A stretch of DNA of 64,000 nt from Deinococcus sp. YIM 134068 (GCF_036543075.1 NZ_JAZHPF010000012.1:53154-117153), one strand, 5' to 3'; numbered from the stretch's first letter, positions 32,539 to 43,508 are shown. Numbers and translations: made by a program. The notes: generated by a model from the sequence alone, not told the origin.

Positions 32539-33357
32539 ATGACACAGACCGCCCCGAACTACGCCCTCGGCTCAAGCGATCAGGAAATCGCCCGGCTGGA
32601 CGGCCAGGCCGCCTCCATCGAGGCCGCGACCCGCCTGCTGCTGCGGGCGGCGGGAGTCGGCCCCGGTATGCGGGTGCTCGATCTCGGCACCGGCCTCGGC
32701 CACGTGGCGGGGCTTGTGGCCGAACTCGTCGGCCCAGGGGGTCAGGTGGTCGGCCTCGACACCAGCGTGAAGTTGCTGGAGGTGGCCCGCACGCGCGCCG
32801 CTGACCATCCGCAAGTGACCTACGTGCAGGGCGACGTGCGGAACTGGCGTGACGCCGAGCCGTTCGATGCGGTGGTCGGACGCCTGATCCTGTTTCACCT
32901 GCCGGACGCGGTGGAGGTGCTGCGGCATCAGCTCACCGCGCTGCGCCCCGGCGGCCTGATGCTCGTGCTGGATTTTGACCTGGGGTCGTCCCGCGCCGAA
33001 CCCGCCGTGCCGCTCGTGACTCAGACGCTGGAGTGGGTGGACGCCGCCTTTCGCAGCGCGGGCGCGAACCCGGTGATGGGAACGGGGCTGGCGATGCTGC
33101 TGGAGGGGGCGGGCCTCGCGGACGTGCAGACGTTCGGCATCCAGGGCTACCTCGCCCCGGACGACCCGCGCGGCCCGGCGCTGTTGGGTGGGGTGGTCGG
33201 CGCGCTGGCCACGCAGATCATAGCGGCGGGCATTGCCACGCCCGAGCAACTCGGGATCGGGACCCTCACGCAACGTATTGCCGCCGCCACCCAGGCGACG
33301 GGAGCCGTGGTGCTGCCGCCCGCGCTGGCCGGGGCCTGGGGTCGGCGGGCCTCATGA
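32539..33357 (+). CDS. Class I SAM-dependent methyltransferase
   Basis: 272-residue cytosolic methyltransferase. Motif I VLDLGTGLGHVAGLVAEL, an acidic ribose-binding end of strand 2 (VVGLDTSVKLLEVAR), VTYVQGDVRNW and FDAVVGRLILFHLPD define a class I SAM fold. The C-terminal ~90 residues form a helical cap of the kind found in small-molecule methyltransferases. ATG 32539 is preceded by AAGGAGA. The substrate is unknown; ubiquinone/UbiE-like or antibiotic methyltransferases are the nearest kinds. Confidence 0.8.
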   Translation: MTQTAPNYALGSSDQEIARLDGQAASIEAATRLLLRAAGVGPGMRVLDLGTGLGHVAGLVAELVGPGGQVVGLDTSVKLLEVARTRAADHPQVTYVQGDVRNWRDAEPFDAVVGRLILFHLPDAVEVLRHQLTALRPGGLMLVLDFDLGSSRAEPAVPLVTQTLEWVDAAFRSAGANPVMGTGLAMLLEGAGLADVQTFGIQGYLAPDDPRGPALLGGVVGALATQIIAAGIATPEQLGIGTLTQRIAAATQATGAVVLPPALAGAWGRRAS

Positions 33358-33531
33358 GCACGGGGGCAGACCGGGAGGGACGTGGCAGCAGACACTCAGG
33401 AGGACTCCCCCATCCCTTCGGGGACGTGGTGTGTTCTGCACGCGCCTCAACCTCTCCCGCCCGATTCAGGCTGTGGGCGACCCGCGCCGCCGCGTGGCCC
33501 GGCCCGTGACGGCCCACTTCAAGGGGAGACC

Positions 33532-34938
33532 ATGAACCCAACGGACACGAGTTCAGCCGAATGGGACATCGCCGCCGTCCGTGATCACTTCCTGTTCCCA
33601 GCGGAAGGCCGGGTCGTCACCAACAACGCCGCCAGCACCCAGCCGCCGCGCGAGTTGCTGGAGCTGTACCGCTCGCTCGCGCCCGGCTACGAGAACGTCC
33701 ACCGGGGGCAGTCGGACGCCTCGCGGGAGCTGACCCGGCTCTTCGAGGACGCCTACGACACCATCGCGCAGTTTCTGGGAGCGCCGAGCCGCCGCAGCGT
33801 CGCCCTGTACCGCAACACGACCGAGGCGATCAACGCTGTCCTGTACTCGCTGCTCACCGAGTTCCGCGACGGCGACAACGTGGTGACGACGATGCTGGAG
33901 CACAACTCGAACTATGTCCCGTGGTCCGCGCTGTGCCGCGACATCCTGCCGAGGTTCGGGCGGCGCGTGGACTGCCGCCTGGCCCGTTTCGACCCGGAGA
34001 CCGGCGAACTCGACCTGGAACACCTCGCCTCCCTGATCGACGCCCGGACGAAGCTGGTGTGCTGCACGGGCGCGTCCAACTTCCTCGGCACCCGTCCGCC
34101 GCTGGAAACGGTCCGGGACCTGGCCGACGCCAGCGGTTACGTGCAGCCGAACGGCGAGGAGCGTTCCTACCTGCTCGTGGACGGGGCGCAACTCGTGCCG
34201 GGCACGTTCACCGACGTGCAGGCGCTGGGGGCCGATTACCTCGCCTTCTCCTTCCACAAGCTGCTCGCCCCCTTCGGCGTCGGCGTGCTGTATGCGCGCG
34301 AGCACCTGCTGGAGTCCTCGTTGCCGTTCCTGTACGGCGGGGACATGATCGCCGAGGGCCGGGTCTTTCCGGGTGGGGTCGAGTACGGCCCGCTGCCGTG
34401 GAAGTACGCGGCGGGCACGCCCAACATCCTCGGGGCCATCGTCTCGGCCCAGGCCCTGCGCCTGCTGCACGACCTGGCGCTGACGCCGACCCAGGCCCAC
34501 TATTTCGGCACCGGGAGGCCCATCGAACGCGAGACGACGCGGCGAGCGATGGACCGGATTTCTGCGTGGAATCGGCATCTGACCGCCAGGGCGCTGGAGC
34601 GGCTGGAGGCCATTCCGGGCCTCACGATCTATGGGCCGGGGGACGCGGCGCGGCGCACCTCGCTCGTCGCCTTCACGGTGGCGGGGCACGATTCGGGGGA
34701 CCTGGCCCATGCCCTGAACGACGCCGGTGTGGAGGCACGCGCCGGGTGTCACTGCGCCACGCTCGCGCACCACGCGCTCGGCCTGACGCCTGCGGGAAGT
34801 TGCCGCCTGAGCTTTTACCTGTACAACACGCCCGAAGAAGTGGATGTTGCCGTGGACGCCCTGGCGGCCATCGTCGCCGGTCGCCGCAGGGTCCGGGGCG
34901 GACGGGACGTTCCCGTCGTCGGCCCTGCGGGTCGGTGA
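33532..34938 (+). CDS. Class V aminotransferase / cysteine-desulfurase-like protein
   Basis: 468-residue PLP enzyme of fold type I, related to cysteine desulfurases (SufS/Csd). The PLP Lys is in AFSFHKLLAPFGVGVLYA (about residue 243), the cofactor His in LEHNSNYVPW, the Asp in YLLVDGAQLVPG, and the catalytic Cys segment is ARAGCHCATLAHHALG (Cys at about 408, in the SufS RxGxHCA position). It is about 60 residues longer than SufS because of extra segments around TPTQAHYFGTGRPIERETTR. No sufB/C/D/U genes are nearby, so a specialised sulfur transfer or deamination role is possible. ATG 33532 follows AAGGGGAGA. Confidence 0.8.
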   Translation: MNPTDTSSAEWDIAAVRDHFLFPAEGRVVTNNAASTQPPRELLELYRSLAPGYENVHRGQSDASRELTRLFEDAYDTIAQFLGAPSRRSVALYRNTTEAINAVLYSLLTEFRDGDNVVTTMLEHNSNYVPWSALCRDILPRFGRRVDCRLARFDPETGELDLEHLASLIDARTKLVCCTGASNFLGTRPPLETVRDLADASGYVQPNGEERSYLLVDGAQLVPGTFTDVQALGADYLAFSFHKLLAPFGVGVLYAREHLLESSLPFLYGGDMIAEGRVFPGGVEYGPLPWKYAAGTPNILGAIVSAQALRLLHDLALTPTQAHYFGTGRPIERETTRRAMDRISAWNRHLTARALERLEAIPGLTIYGPGDAARRTSLVAFTVAGHDSGDLAHALNDAGVEARAGCHCATLAHHALGLTPAGSCRLSFYLYNTPEEVDVAVDALAAIVAGRRRVRGGRDVPVVGPAGR

Positions 34939-34961
34939 GGGATGAGGAGAGGGACGGGTCG

Positions 34962-35072
34962 GTGAAATTCCAGACTCAGGTGGTTCCGGCCCGAAGACAG
35001 CCTGCGGTCCGGCACTTGAGCGGCCCACGACGAGCCGGAACAGGACGGCTCCTTCCAGGGAGGACGACATGA
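34962..35072 (+). CDS. Possible 36-residue basic peptide
   Basis: GTG 34962 opens a 36-codon frame (start MKFQTQVVPARRQPAVRHL) rich in Arg and Pro. It ends in ATGA, overlapping the next small frame. A GAGGAG motif lies about 15 nt upstream. Weak evidence; reported because it couples to the next frame and follows the desulfurase-like gene by 23 bp. Confidence 0.25.
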   Translation: MKFQTQVVPARRQPAVRHLSGPRRAGTGRLLPGRTT

Positions 35073-35290
35073 CCCACGGACCTGCGGCGAGACGCGACCG
35101 CACCGCCACCCGCAGCCGGGGCGGGCGTGGGCACGCGGTGGTTGACCTGGATGTGCCGCCGACCGTGCCGCTGGGAGTGGATGTGGATGACCTTTTGGGT
35201 GATCTCCAGGTCCAGGGCACCGGGCAGGTCACGCGGACAACGCCCGTGAGCGTGACACACAGGCGGCCAGAGGTGGCCCGGACGAGCTGA
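35069..35290 (+). CDS. Possible small protein of unknown function (73 residues)
   Basis: ATG 35069 has a good Shine-Dalgarno (GGGAGGACGAC before ATG). The N-terminus is Arg-rich, followed by VVDLDVPPTVPLGVDVDDLL and GDLQVQGTGQVTRTTPVSVT, a strand-rich pattern. No family recognised. It overlaps the preceding 36-codon frame by 4 bp. Possibly the end of the operon that starts at 31503. Confidence 0.35.
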   Translation: MTHGPAARRDRTATRSRGGRGHAVVDLDVPPTVPLGVDVDDLLGDLQVQGTGQVTRTTPVSVTHRRPEVARTS

Positions 35291-35499
35291 CAGCCGGGGG
35301 ATGAGACGGGCGTTGGGGGTGCAGAAGGTCAAGGGCAGGGGGCACGCGTGATCACCTCCCGCCTTCCGCGACCTTCGCAGAACGTCTAGGGCATTTGACA
35401 GAAGAACGGTTGTCACCCTGAGCGAAGCGAAGGGCCTCCTTCTTCTCATTTCGAGATGTTTCGCTGACGCTTAGCATGACAATTTTGATGTCAACTGCT
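35291..35499. other. Intergenic stretch with an imperfect inverted repeat
   Basis: Holds no supportable gene. Its GC content falls towards the right, and it contains the 73-bp element at 35410-35482. It lies between convergent operons and may serve as a terminator for both. Confidence 0.5.
35410..35482. repeat. 73-bp imperfect inverted-repeat element (TTGTCA...TGACAA)
   Basis: Ends TTGTCACCCTGAGCGAAGCG and CGCTTAGCATGACAA are imperfect inverses of each other around a CT-rich centre. The wording CCCTGAGCGAAGCGAAGGG is a motif found in interspersed repeats of several bacteria. No second copy was found in this window. Confidence 0.55.
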
Positions 35500-36303
35500 C
35501 TAATACACGTCCCCCTTCGTGGAAGCCCCCCCAGTTCCCCGCCCGAAGCGCGCGGCGAGGTCCCCGGTGGCGCGGGCGAGCAGGGTCACGTCCACCCCGA
35601 CCGCCACGAAGGTGCAGCCCAGCGCGATGTATTCCCGCGCCTGCGCCTCGTCGCTCGACAGGATGCCCGCCGCCCTGCCGGAGGCGACGATCTGCGCGAT
35701 GGCCGCCTCGATGGCCGCCCGAACCTCCGGGTGGTCCGGCTGCCCCAGGTGCCCCAGGCTGGCGCTGAGGTCGGCGGGACCGATGAACACGCCCTCCACG
35801 CCCTCCACGGCGGTGATCTCCCCCAGATTCTCCAGGCCGCGCCGGGTCTCGACCTGCACGAGCAGGCACATCTCGTCGTCGGCGCGGTGCAGGTAGTCCG
35901 GCACGCGGTTCCAGCGGGAGGCGCGGGCCAGGGCGCTCCCCACTCCCCGAATGCCGCGCGGCGGGTAGCGCGTCGCCGCCACGAGCGCGCGGGCCTGTTC
36001 GGCGCTCTCCACCATCGGGATGAGGAGGGTCTGCACGCCGAGGTCGAGGTACTGCTTGATCAGCCACGTCTCCCCGACGGGCGGGCGGACGATGGGGGCG
36101 ACCGGATAAGCGGCGAGGGCCTGAAGCTGGCTCAGCGTCGAGCGCACGTCGTTCGGCGCGTGCTCGCCGTCGATGAGGAGCCAGTCGAAGCCCGCCCCGG
36201 CACATACCTCCGCGCAGTAGGGGTCGGCGAGGGCCGACCACAGGCCGACTTGAAGTTCGCGGGCGCGCAAGGCCCGCAGGAAGCCATTGCCGATCCCGCT
36301 CAT
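35500..36303 (-). CDS. hpaI: 4-hydroxy-2-oxo-heptane-1,7-dioate aldolase HpaI
   Basis: Final step of the homoprotocatechuate meta-cleavage route, splitting 4-hydroxy-2-oxoheptanedioate to pyruvate and succinate semialdehyde. 267 residues of the HpcH/HpaI metal-dependent aldolase family: [63 protein letters not shown] and the metal/phosphate region [19 protein letters not shown] 36303 overlaps the hpaH stop (ATGA). It is the last gene of the operon. Confidence 0.92.
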   Translation of the reverse strand: MSGIGNGFLRALRARELQVGLWSALADPYCAEVCAGAGFDWLLIDGEHAPNDVRSTLSQLQALAAYPVAPIVRPPVGETWLIKQYLDLGVQTLLIPMVESAEQARALVAATRYPPRGIRGVGSALARASRWNRVPDYLHRADDEMCLLVQVETRRGLENLGEITAVEGVEGVFIGPADLSASLGHLGQPDHPEVRAAIEAAIAQIVASGRAAGILSSDEAQAREYIALGCTFVAVGVDVTLLARATGDLAARFGRGTGGASTKGDVY

Positions 36304-37106
36304 GGGGCGAACCGGAAGGCCACGCCGCCCAGGGGGCCGTAGTCCGCGTGGAAGGTGTCGCCGGGCCGCGCGTCCACGGGCCGAGTGAAGGACCCGGCCA
36401 GGATGACCTGCCCCGCTTTGAGGGTCACGCCGTGCGGCCAGAGCTTGTTCGCCAGCCACGCGACGCCGCTCGCCGGGTGGTTCAGGACGCCCGCCGCCAC
36501 GCCCGTCTCCTCGATCACGCCATTACGGTAGAGCAGCGCGCCGACCCAGCGCAGGTCCACGTCGTGGGGCCGGACCGGACGCCCGCCCAGGATGATCCCC
36601 GCGTTCGCGGCATTGTCGCTGATCGTGTCGAGCACCTTGCGGGTCACGCCACTTTCCCGGTCCACCCGTTCGATGCGCGCGTCGATGATCTCGATGGCGG
36701 GCACCACATAGCGGCTGGCCCCCAGCACGTCGAAGAGGGTGCAGTTCGGTCCACCCAGGTCGCGCTCCAGCAGGAAGGCGAGTTCGACCTCCACCTTCGG
36801 GACGATGAAGCGCGAGGTGGGTATCTCGGACCCCTCCGGGAACACCATGTCGTCCAGCAGAGCGCCGTAATCGGGTTCGGTGATGTTCGAGGCCATCTGC
36901 ATCGCGCGGGAGGTCAGCCCGATCTTGTGGCCGTAGAGGGTGCGGCCCTCCGCGAGCTTGAGGTCCACCCACGCGCGCTGGATGCGGTAGGCGTCGCCCA
37001 AGGTGAGGTCCGGGTACTCCAGCGAGAACTGCCGGAGCTGCCGCCGGGTCCTCTCCGCCTCGTTCAGGCGGGCGGCGGCGTCCTGGAGTTGGGCGTCAGT
37101 CAGCAT
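36300..37106 (-). CDS. hpaH: 2-oxo-hept-4-ene-1,7-dioate hydratase HpaH
   Basis: Hydratase of the same pathway, adding water to 2-oxo-hept-4-ene-1,7-dioate. 268 residues, FAH/MhpD superfamily: [54 protein letters not shown], and the C-terminal [20 protein letters not shown]. The metal ligands E..E (VEVELAF) are visible. It overlaps hpaF by 7 bp and hpaI by 4 bp. Confidence 0.93.
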   Translation of the reverse strand: MLTDAQLQDAAARLNEAERTRRQLRQFSLEYPDLTLGDAYRIQRAWVDLKLAEGRTLYGHKIGLTSRAMQMASNITEPDYGALLDDMVFPEGSEIPTSRFIVPKVEVELAFLLERDLGGPNCTLFDVLGASRYVVPAIEIIDARIERVDRESGVTRKVLDTISDNAANAGIILGGRPVRPHDVDLRWVGALLYRNGVIEETGVAAGVLNHPASGVAWLANKLWPHGVTLKAGQVILAGSFTRPVDARPGDTFHADYGPLGGVAFRFAP

Positions 37107-37546
37107 TCGGTCTCCGCTGTTGGGCTGTTCGTTGGGCTGTCGTGGTCGTCTATTTTCTGAAGCTTCCTGAAGCGGGCGTGGATGTTGTTGTGCTTGTAGG
37201 TGCCCGCCTCGCCGAACTCCTGAAGCTCCATCGAGAGCGCGAGATACCGCCGCGCGAACACCTCCGCGAAGTGCGCCCCCACCACGCCGAACAGCTCGTC
37301 CCCGACCGCCCTCTTCACCTCGTCGCCGCGCCCGGCCCCGATCTTGAGGGTGACATGGACGAAGGCGTCGTCCTCCCGCCCGTCCGCCACCCGGTAATCG
37401 TGCAGGGCGACGGCGCGCGAGCGGATGCCGCCGACCGGGAACACGTCCCCATGGCGCATCAGGACGGCGTGGATGACCTCCAGGAGCGTGGGAATGTCCG
37501 TCTCGCCCGTGAGGTTGTCGGTGTACTCGATGATGACGTGCGGCAA
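37100..37546 (-). CDS. hpaF: 5-carboxymethyl-2-hydroxymuconate isomerase HpaF
   Basis: Tautomerase-superfamily isomerase converting 5-carboxymethyl-2-hydroxymuconate. 148 residues. The catalytic N-terminus is conserved as [11 protein letters not shown], with Pro directly after the initiator; this fixes the start at TTG 37546, which has GGAGG about 8 nt upstream. The usual C-terminal motifs ([20 protein letters not shown]) are present. A longer frame to 37651 would bury the catalytic Pro and is rejected. Confidence 0.9.
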   Translation of the reverse strand: MPHVIIEYTDNLTGETDIPTLLEVIHAVLMRHGDVFPVGGIRSRAVALHDYRVADGREDDAFVHVTLKIGAGRGDEVKRAVGDELFGVVGAHFAEVFARRYLALSMELQEFGEAGTYKHNNIHARFRKLQKIDDHDSPTNSPTAETEC

Positions 37547-37562
37547 AGGGAACCTCCGGGAG

Positions 37563-38348
37563 TTACTGTCGCACGCCTTCCTCGGCGACGAGGGGTTCGG
37601 CGCTCTCGTCCTCCAGGCGCACGTCGTTCTCCAGCGCCCCCAGCCCGTCAATCTCCAGGCGCATCACGTCGCCGGGGTGGACGTGCGAGACGCCCTTCGG
37701 GGTGCCGGTCAGGATCACGTCCCCGGCCTCCAGCGTCATGAAGCGGGACATGAACTCGATCAGCTCGGGTCCCTTCAGGATCATGTCGCGGGTGGACCCC
37801 TCCTGCCGCAGTTCGCCGTTGACGTACGCGCGCAGGCCGAGGTCGTACGGGTCGGGCACCTCGTCCGGCGTCACGAGGTAGGGGCCGAGCGGCCCGAAGG
37901 TGTCCCAGCCTTTGGCGCGCATGGGCGGTCGGTAGTAGTTCGAGACGTAATCGCGCACGACCAGATCGTTGGCGATGGTGTACCCGCCGATGTAGTCCGC
38001 CGCGTCCCCCGCCCTCACGCGCCGGGCGTTGCGACCGATGACGAGGCCGAGTTCGACCTCGTAATGCATGAATTTCGCGCCGCGCGGATACTCGACCGTC
38101 CCACGGTGCGGCAGCAGACTGGTGTTCGGCTTGAGGAACATCACGGGTTCCTCGGGCTGCTTGAAGCCGAGTTCCGCCACGTGGTCGGCGTAGTTCAGGG
38201 CGAGCGCGATGACCTTGCCGGGCGTGACGGGCAACAGAAACTGCACCTCGCCCGGAGGGTGGCCCTCGCCCGCCGCGTCGATGAGGAGGCCATCACGCAG
38301 GACGCCCTGGTGCTGGCGTCCGCGCGAGAGGAAACGGGCGGTCTTCAC
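37563..38348 (-). CDS. hpaG: Fumarylacetoacetate hydrolase family protein, HpaG-like isomerase/decarboxylase
   Basis: Converts 5-oxopent-3-ene-1,2,5-tricarboxylate to the substrate of HpaF/HpaH (decarboxylation and isomerisation). 261 residues with one FAH domain; the E. coli HpaG is two fused domains, so this is a single-domain form. Motifs: LALNYADHVAELGF, YEVELGLVIGRNARR (metal-binding E..E), GYTIANDLVVRDYV, GDVILTGTPKGVSH. The start is GTG 38348 with GAGG about 6 nt upstream. Confidence 0.88.
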   Translation of the reverse strand: MKTARFLSRGRQHQGVLRDGLLIDAAGEGHPPGEVQFLLPVTPGKVIALALNYADHVAELGFKQPEEPVMFLKPNTSLLPHRGTVEYPRGAKFMHYEVELGLVIGRNARRVRAGDAADYIGGYTIANDLVVRDYVSNYYRPPMRAKGWDTFGPLGPYLVTPDEVPDPYDLGLRAYVNGELRQEGSTRDMILKGPELIEFMSRFMTLEAGDVILTGTPKGVSHVHPGDVMRLEIDGLGALENDVRLEDESAEPLVAEEGVRQ

Positions 38349-38379
38349 GGAGGACCTCGGAGGGGGGACATGCGGGCCA

Positions 38380-39345
38380 TCAGATCACATGCACCGGGAG
38401 GCCCCGCAACTCGCCCTCCTGCGGCGTGACCCAGCCGCCGCCGAAGGCCTCCAGCAGCGACCCTTCCTCGAACCAGCTCCGGGGGGTCCTGGCCCCCCAC
38501 AGGGTCTGCCGCCGGGGGTCGTCGAGGGACCAGCGGATCGGCTCGAAGTCGGGATCCACCGTCACGTAGTCCGAGGTGTACAGCTCGATGCGGTGGCCGT
38601 CCGGGTCGCGGATGTACAGGAAAAAGGCGTTGGAGACGCCGTGGCGACCGGGGCCGCGCTCAATGTGGTCGGGCATCCGCGCCCCCGCCAGGATGTCGCA
38701 GGTGCGGATGATGCTCTGCATGTCGGGCATCCAGTACGCGAAGTGGTGGAGCCTCGGCCCCGCCCCGTTCGTCAGCGCGAGGTCGTGGACGCTCCCCCGG
38801 CGCTGAATCCAGGCGGCCCAGACCCTGCCGTGTTCGTCCTCGGTGTACTCGCTCAGCCGGAAGCCGAGGTGGTCCATGTACCAGCGCATCACGCCCTCCA
38901 CGTCGGGCGTCATCACGTTGATGTGGTCGATGCGTTGCAGCCCGGCCCCCCGGTGCAGGTGGTAGTCCTGAAGCAGCCAGCGGTGCTTGACCGACTCCGC
39001 GTAGAAGGCGACGGGCACGCCGTGAGGGTCCTGAAAGCGCAGCAGTCGGGGGCGGTCCACCTCCGTCTCCCAGCGGTGGGGGAGACCCTGGGAGTCGAGC
39101 AATTCCGCGAGGGCGTCGAGGTCGGCGGGCGTGCCCACCCGGTAGGCGAGGTGCTTCACGCCCGCCTCCGGGGCGAGTTCGAGCTTCAGCGTCCACTCGC
39201 GGTCCTCGTTGGCCCGGAGGTACAGGGCACCCCCCGTCTCGTGCAGGACGTTCAGGCCGAGCAGGTCCACGTAGAAGCGCCGGGAGCGTTCCAGATCGGT
39301 GACGTAGAAGACCCCGTGGGCGATGCGGACGATGTTCGGCTGCAT
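38380..39345 (-). CDS. hpaD: 3,4-dihydroxyphenylacetate 2,3-dioxygenase HpaD
   Basis: Ring-cleaving extradiol dioxygenase of the vicinal-oxygen-chelate fold (type I, Fe or Mn). 321 residues. The first VOC module starts IAHGVFYVTDLERSRRFYVD; the catalytic module carries the metal ligands in RIDHINVMTP, LHHFAYWMPD and GHRIELYTSDY. The length and the C-terminal extension match the Brevibacterium/Arthrobacter homoprotocatechuate enzyme. Only 1 bp separates it from hpaB. Confidence 0.92.
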   Translation of the reverse strand: MQPNIVRIAHGVFYVTDLERSRRFYVDLLGLNVLHETGGALYLRANEDREWTLKLELAPEAGVKHLAYRVGTPADLDALAELLDSQGLPHRWETEVDRPRLLRFQDPHGVPVAFYAESVKHRWLLQDYHLHRGAGLQRIDHINVMTPDVEGVMRWYMDHLGFRLSEYTEDEHGRVWAAWIQRRGSVHDLALTNGAGPRLHHFAYWMPDMQSIIRTCDILAGARMPDHIERGPGRHGVSNAFFLYIRDPDGHRIELYTSDYVTVDPDFEPIRWSLDDPRRQTLWGARTPRSWFEEGSLLEAFGGGWVTPQEGELRGLPVHVI

Positions 39346-39346
39346 C

Positions 39347-40828
<1,482 letters not shown>

Positions 40829-40891
40829 GTGCGGACTCCTTTCAGGGTGTGAAGTGAGGACGGAGGTGGAAGATCGGCGAGCGGTGCTCGC

Positions 40892-40930
40892 CACCCCTCT
40901 CCCAACCCTCTCCCGCAAGGGGAGAGGGCT
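40892..40930. repeat. Left 39-bp inverted repeat of the DUF559 element
   Basis: Contains CCCTCTCCCAACCCTCTCCC then GCAAGGGGAGAGGGCT. It is the exact reverse complement of 41287-41325. It is itself a palindrome (CCCTCTCC ... GGAGAGGG). Confidence 0.9.
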
Positions 40931-40943
40931 TTAAGCTGCTCGC

Positions 40944-41288
40944 GTGGATAGGTTCTCGCGCCGGGACGGCAGGGAGAGGGCGCGTGACTTGCGGGTACGG
41001 GGGACGCCGCAGGAGGTGTTGCTGTGGCAGCACTTGCGAGCTGGTCGCATGCTGGGCGTGAAGTTCAAGCGTCAACAACCACTCGGTTTCTACATCGTCG
41101 ATTTTGTGGCGCTGGAGCGAGGGCTGGTGGTTGAACTCGACGGCGGCCACCACGCAGGAAGTGAGTACGACGCCGTGCGAGATGCGGAACTCCGCGCCAG
41201 GGGCTTCACCGTCTTGCGGTTCTGGAACAACGAAGTGACGGACAATCTGGAGGGTGTGCTGGCGCGAATCGTCGAGGCCCTGGGATAG
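40944..41288 (+). CDS. DUF559 (Vsr-like) endonuclease domain protein
   Basis: 114-residue protein with an intact DUF559 domain, a PD-(D/E)xK nuclease fold related to Vsr very-short-patch endonucleases. Key parts: ARDLRVRGTPQEVLLWQHLR, LGVKFKRQQPLGFYIVDFVA, LVVELDGGHHA, AELRARGFTVLRFWNNEV, and the end LEGVLARIVEAL. The Asp in YIVDF and the Glu-Leu-Asp of VVELDGG are the likely metal ligands. GTG 40944 begins 14 nt after the left repeat; the only Shine-Dalgarno-like sequence (GGGGAGAGGG) is in that repeat. The stop TAG 41286-41288 lies partly inside the right repeat. Function in DNA repair or element spread is inference. Confidence 0.85.
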   Translation: MDRFSRRDGRERARDLRVRGTPQEVLLWQHLRAGRMLGVKFKRQQPLGFYIVDFVALERGLVVELDGGHHAGSEYDAVRDAELRARGFTVLRFWNNEVTDNLEGVLARIVEALG

Positions 41289-41325
41289 CCCTCTCCCCTT
41301 GCGGGAGAGGGTTGGGAGAGGGGTG
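41287..41325. repeat. Right 39-bp inverted repeat of the DUF559 element
   Basis: Contains AGCCCTCTCCCCTTGCGGG then AGAGGGTTGGGAGAGGGGTG, the reverse complement of 40892-40930. It starts inside the TAG stop codon of the DUF559 gene. Its right end is 29 bp from the hpaE stop codon. Confidence 0.9.
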
Positions 41326-41353
41326 TCAGCCAAAGGCTGACCTTCACCGCTCC

Positions 41354-42910
<1,557 letters not shown>

Positions 42911-43295
42911 GGAACCTCCGGGAAGAGGGGGCGCGAATGCTGGAGCAGGACCGCTCAGGAAGGGCGGGCACCGGGGGAGGCGCGGGGAATGGGGCCAGGG
43001 CTGGCCGAAGTCGAGTTGTTCTTGCCCCCGTACGGTACGAGGTCCGCCGCCCGCTCACAAGACCGGGACGCACAGAACACACAGGGCCTTCTATGGCATT
43101 CGACCTGTAGCCTTCGACAAGGGCGAAGCTGAATGCGCTGTGGGGGAACAGGACCTCCCGCCGGGCGGCCACGCGTTGCCCGTCCGGCTTCAGGCGGTCG
43201 GAGCGCCGCCGGACTGCCACTGCCGCTGCCACTGCCGCTGCCGCTGCCACTGCCGCTGTTGGCCGCTGCATCCAGGCGGCACCCAAAAGGACGAA
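42911..43295. other. Gene-free region upstream of hpaE
   Basis: No coding sequence is supported. It must contain the hpaE promoter (minus). Visible structure: overlapping palindromes CCGTACGG and CGTACGGTACG at about 43027-43042, an imperfect inverted pair GCATTC...GAATGC around a CTTCG/CGAAG stem at about 43094-43136, and a hexamer array at 43215-43270. Confidence 0.5.
43215..43270. repeat. Hexamer array (CCGCTG / CCACTG)
   Basis: Direct repetition of GCCACT and GCCGCT hexamers, ending in TTGGCCGCTGC. It lies between the hpaE promoter region and tRNA-Ala. Confidence 0.7.
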
Positions 43296-43396
<101 letters not shown>

Positions 43397-43502
43397 GTTT
43401 TCATCACCCGCGCGCGGGCGAGGGAGAATCTAGCACGGCTTTTCCCGGCCCGCAAGGGGGCCGCTGTGGAGGCCATCACCGCGCGCCGGGGGAGGGCGGG
43501 GG

Positions 43503-43508
43503 TACACT
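43503..43508 (+). promoter_or_regulatory. -10 box (TACACT) of the guaB promoter
   Basis: TACACT, 7 nt, then ATG 43516; leaderless arrangement. Confidence 0.6.

Larger units (their letters stand above)
40876..41341. mobile_element. Inverted-repeat-bounded element carrying a DUF559 endonuclease gene
   Basis: 466-bp unit: outer hairpin GGCGAGCggtGCTCGCC (40876-40892), perfect 39-bp inverted repeat, DUF559 gene on the plus strand, the second 39-bp repeat, outer hairpin GTCAGCCaaaGGCTGAC (41325-41341). It lies between hpaE and hpaB, opposite to their direction. The 39-bp arms belong to the palindrome family that occurs alone elsewhere in the window. No target duplication is evident. A mobile nature is inferred from structure. 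Confidence 0.65.

Noticed and set aside
34976..35449. 157-codon minus-strand frame between the two operons
   Set aside because: Overlaps better-supported small plus-strand frames and runs into the inverted-repeat element; Arg/His/Pro-rich without domain.
40944..41288. DUF559 gene as a Vsr repair gene paired with a cytosine methylase
   Set aside because: No cytosine-5 methylase gene is nearby; the flanking inverted repeats are a better context clue.
43215..43270. CRISPR array
   Set aside because: The units are hexamers without spacers; this is a simple tandem repeat.
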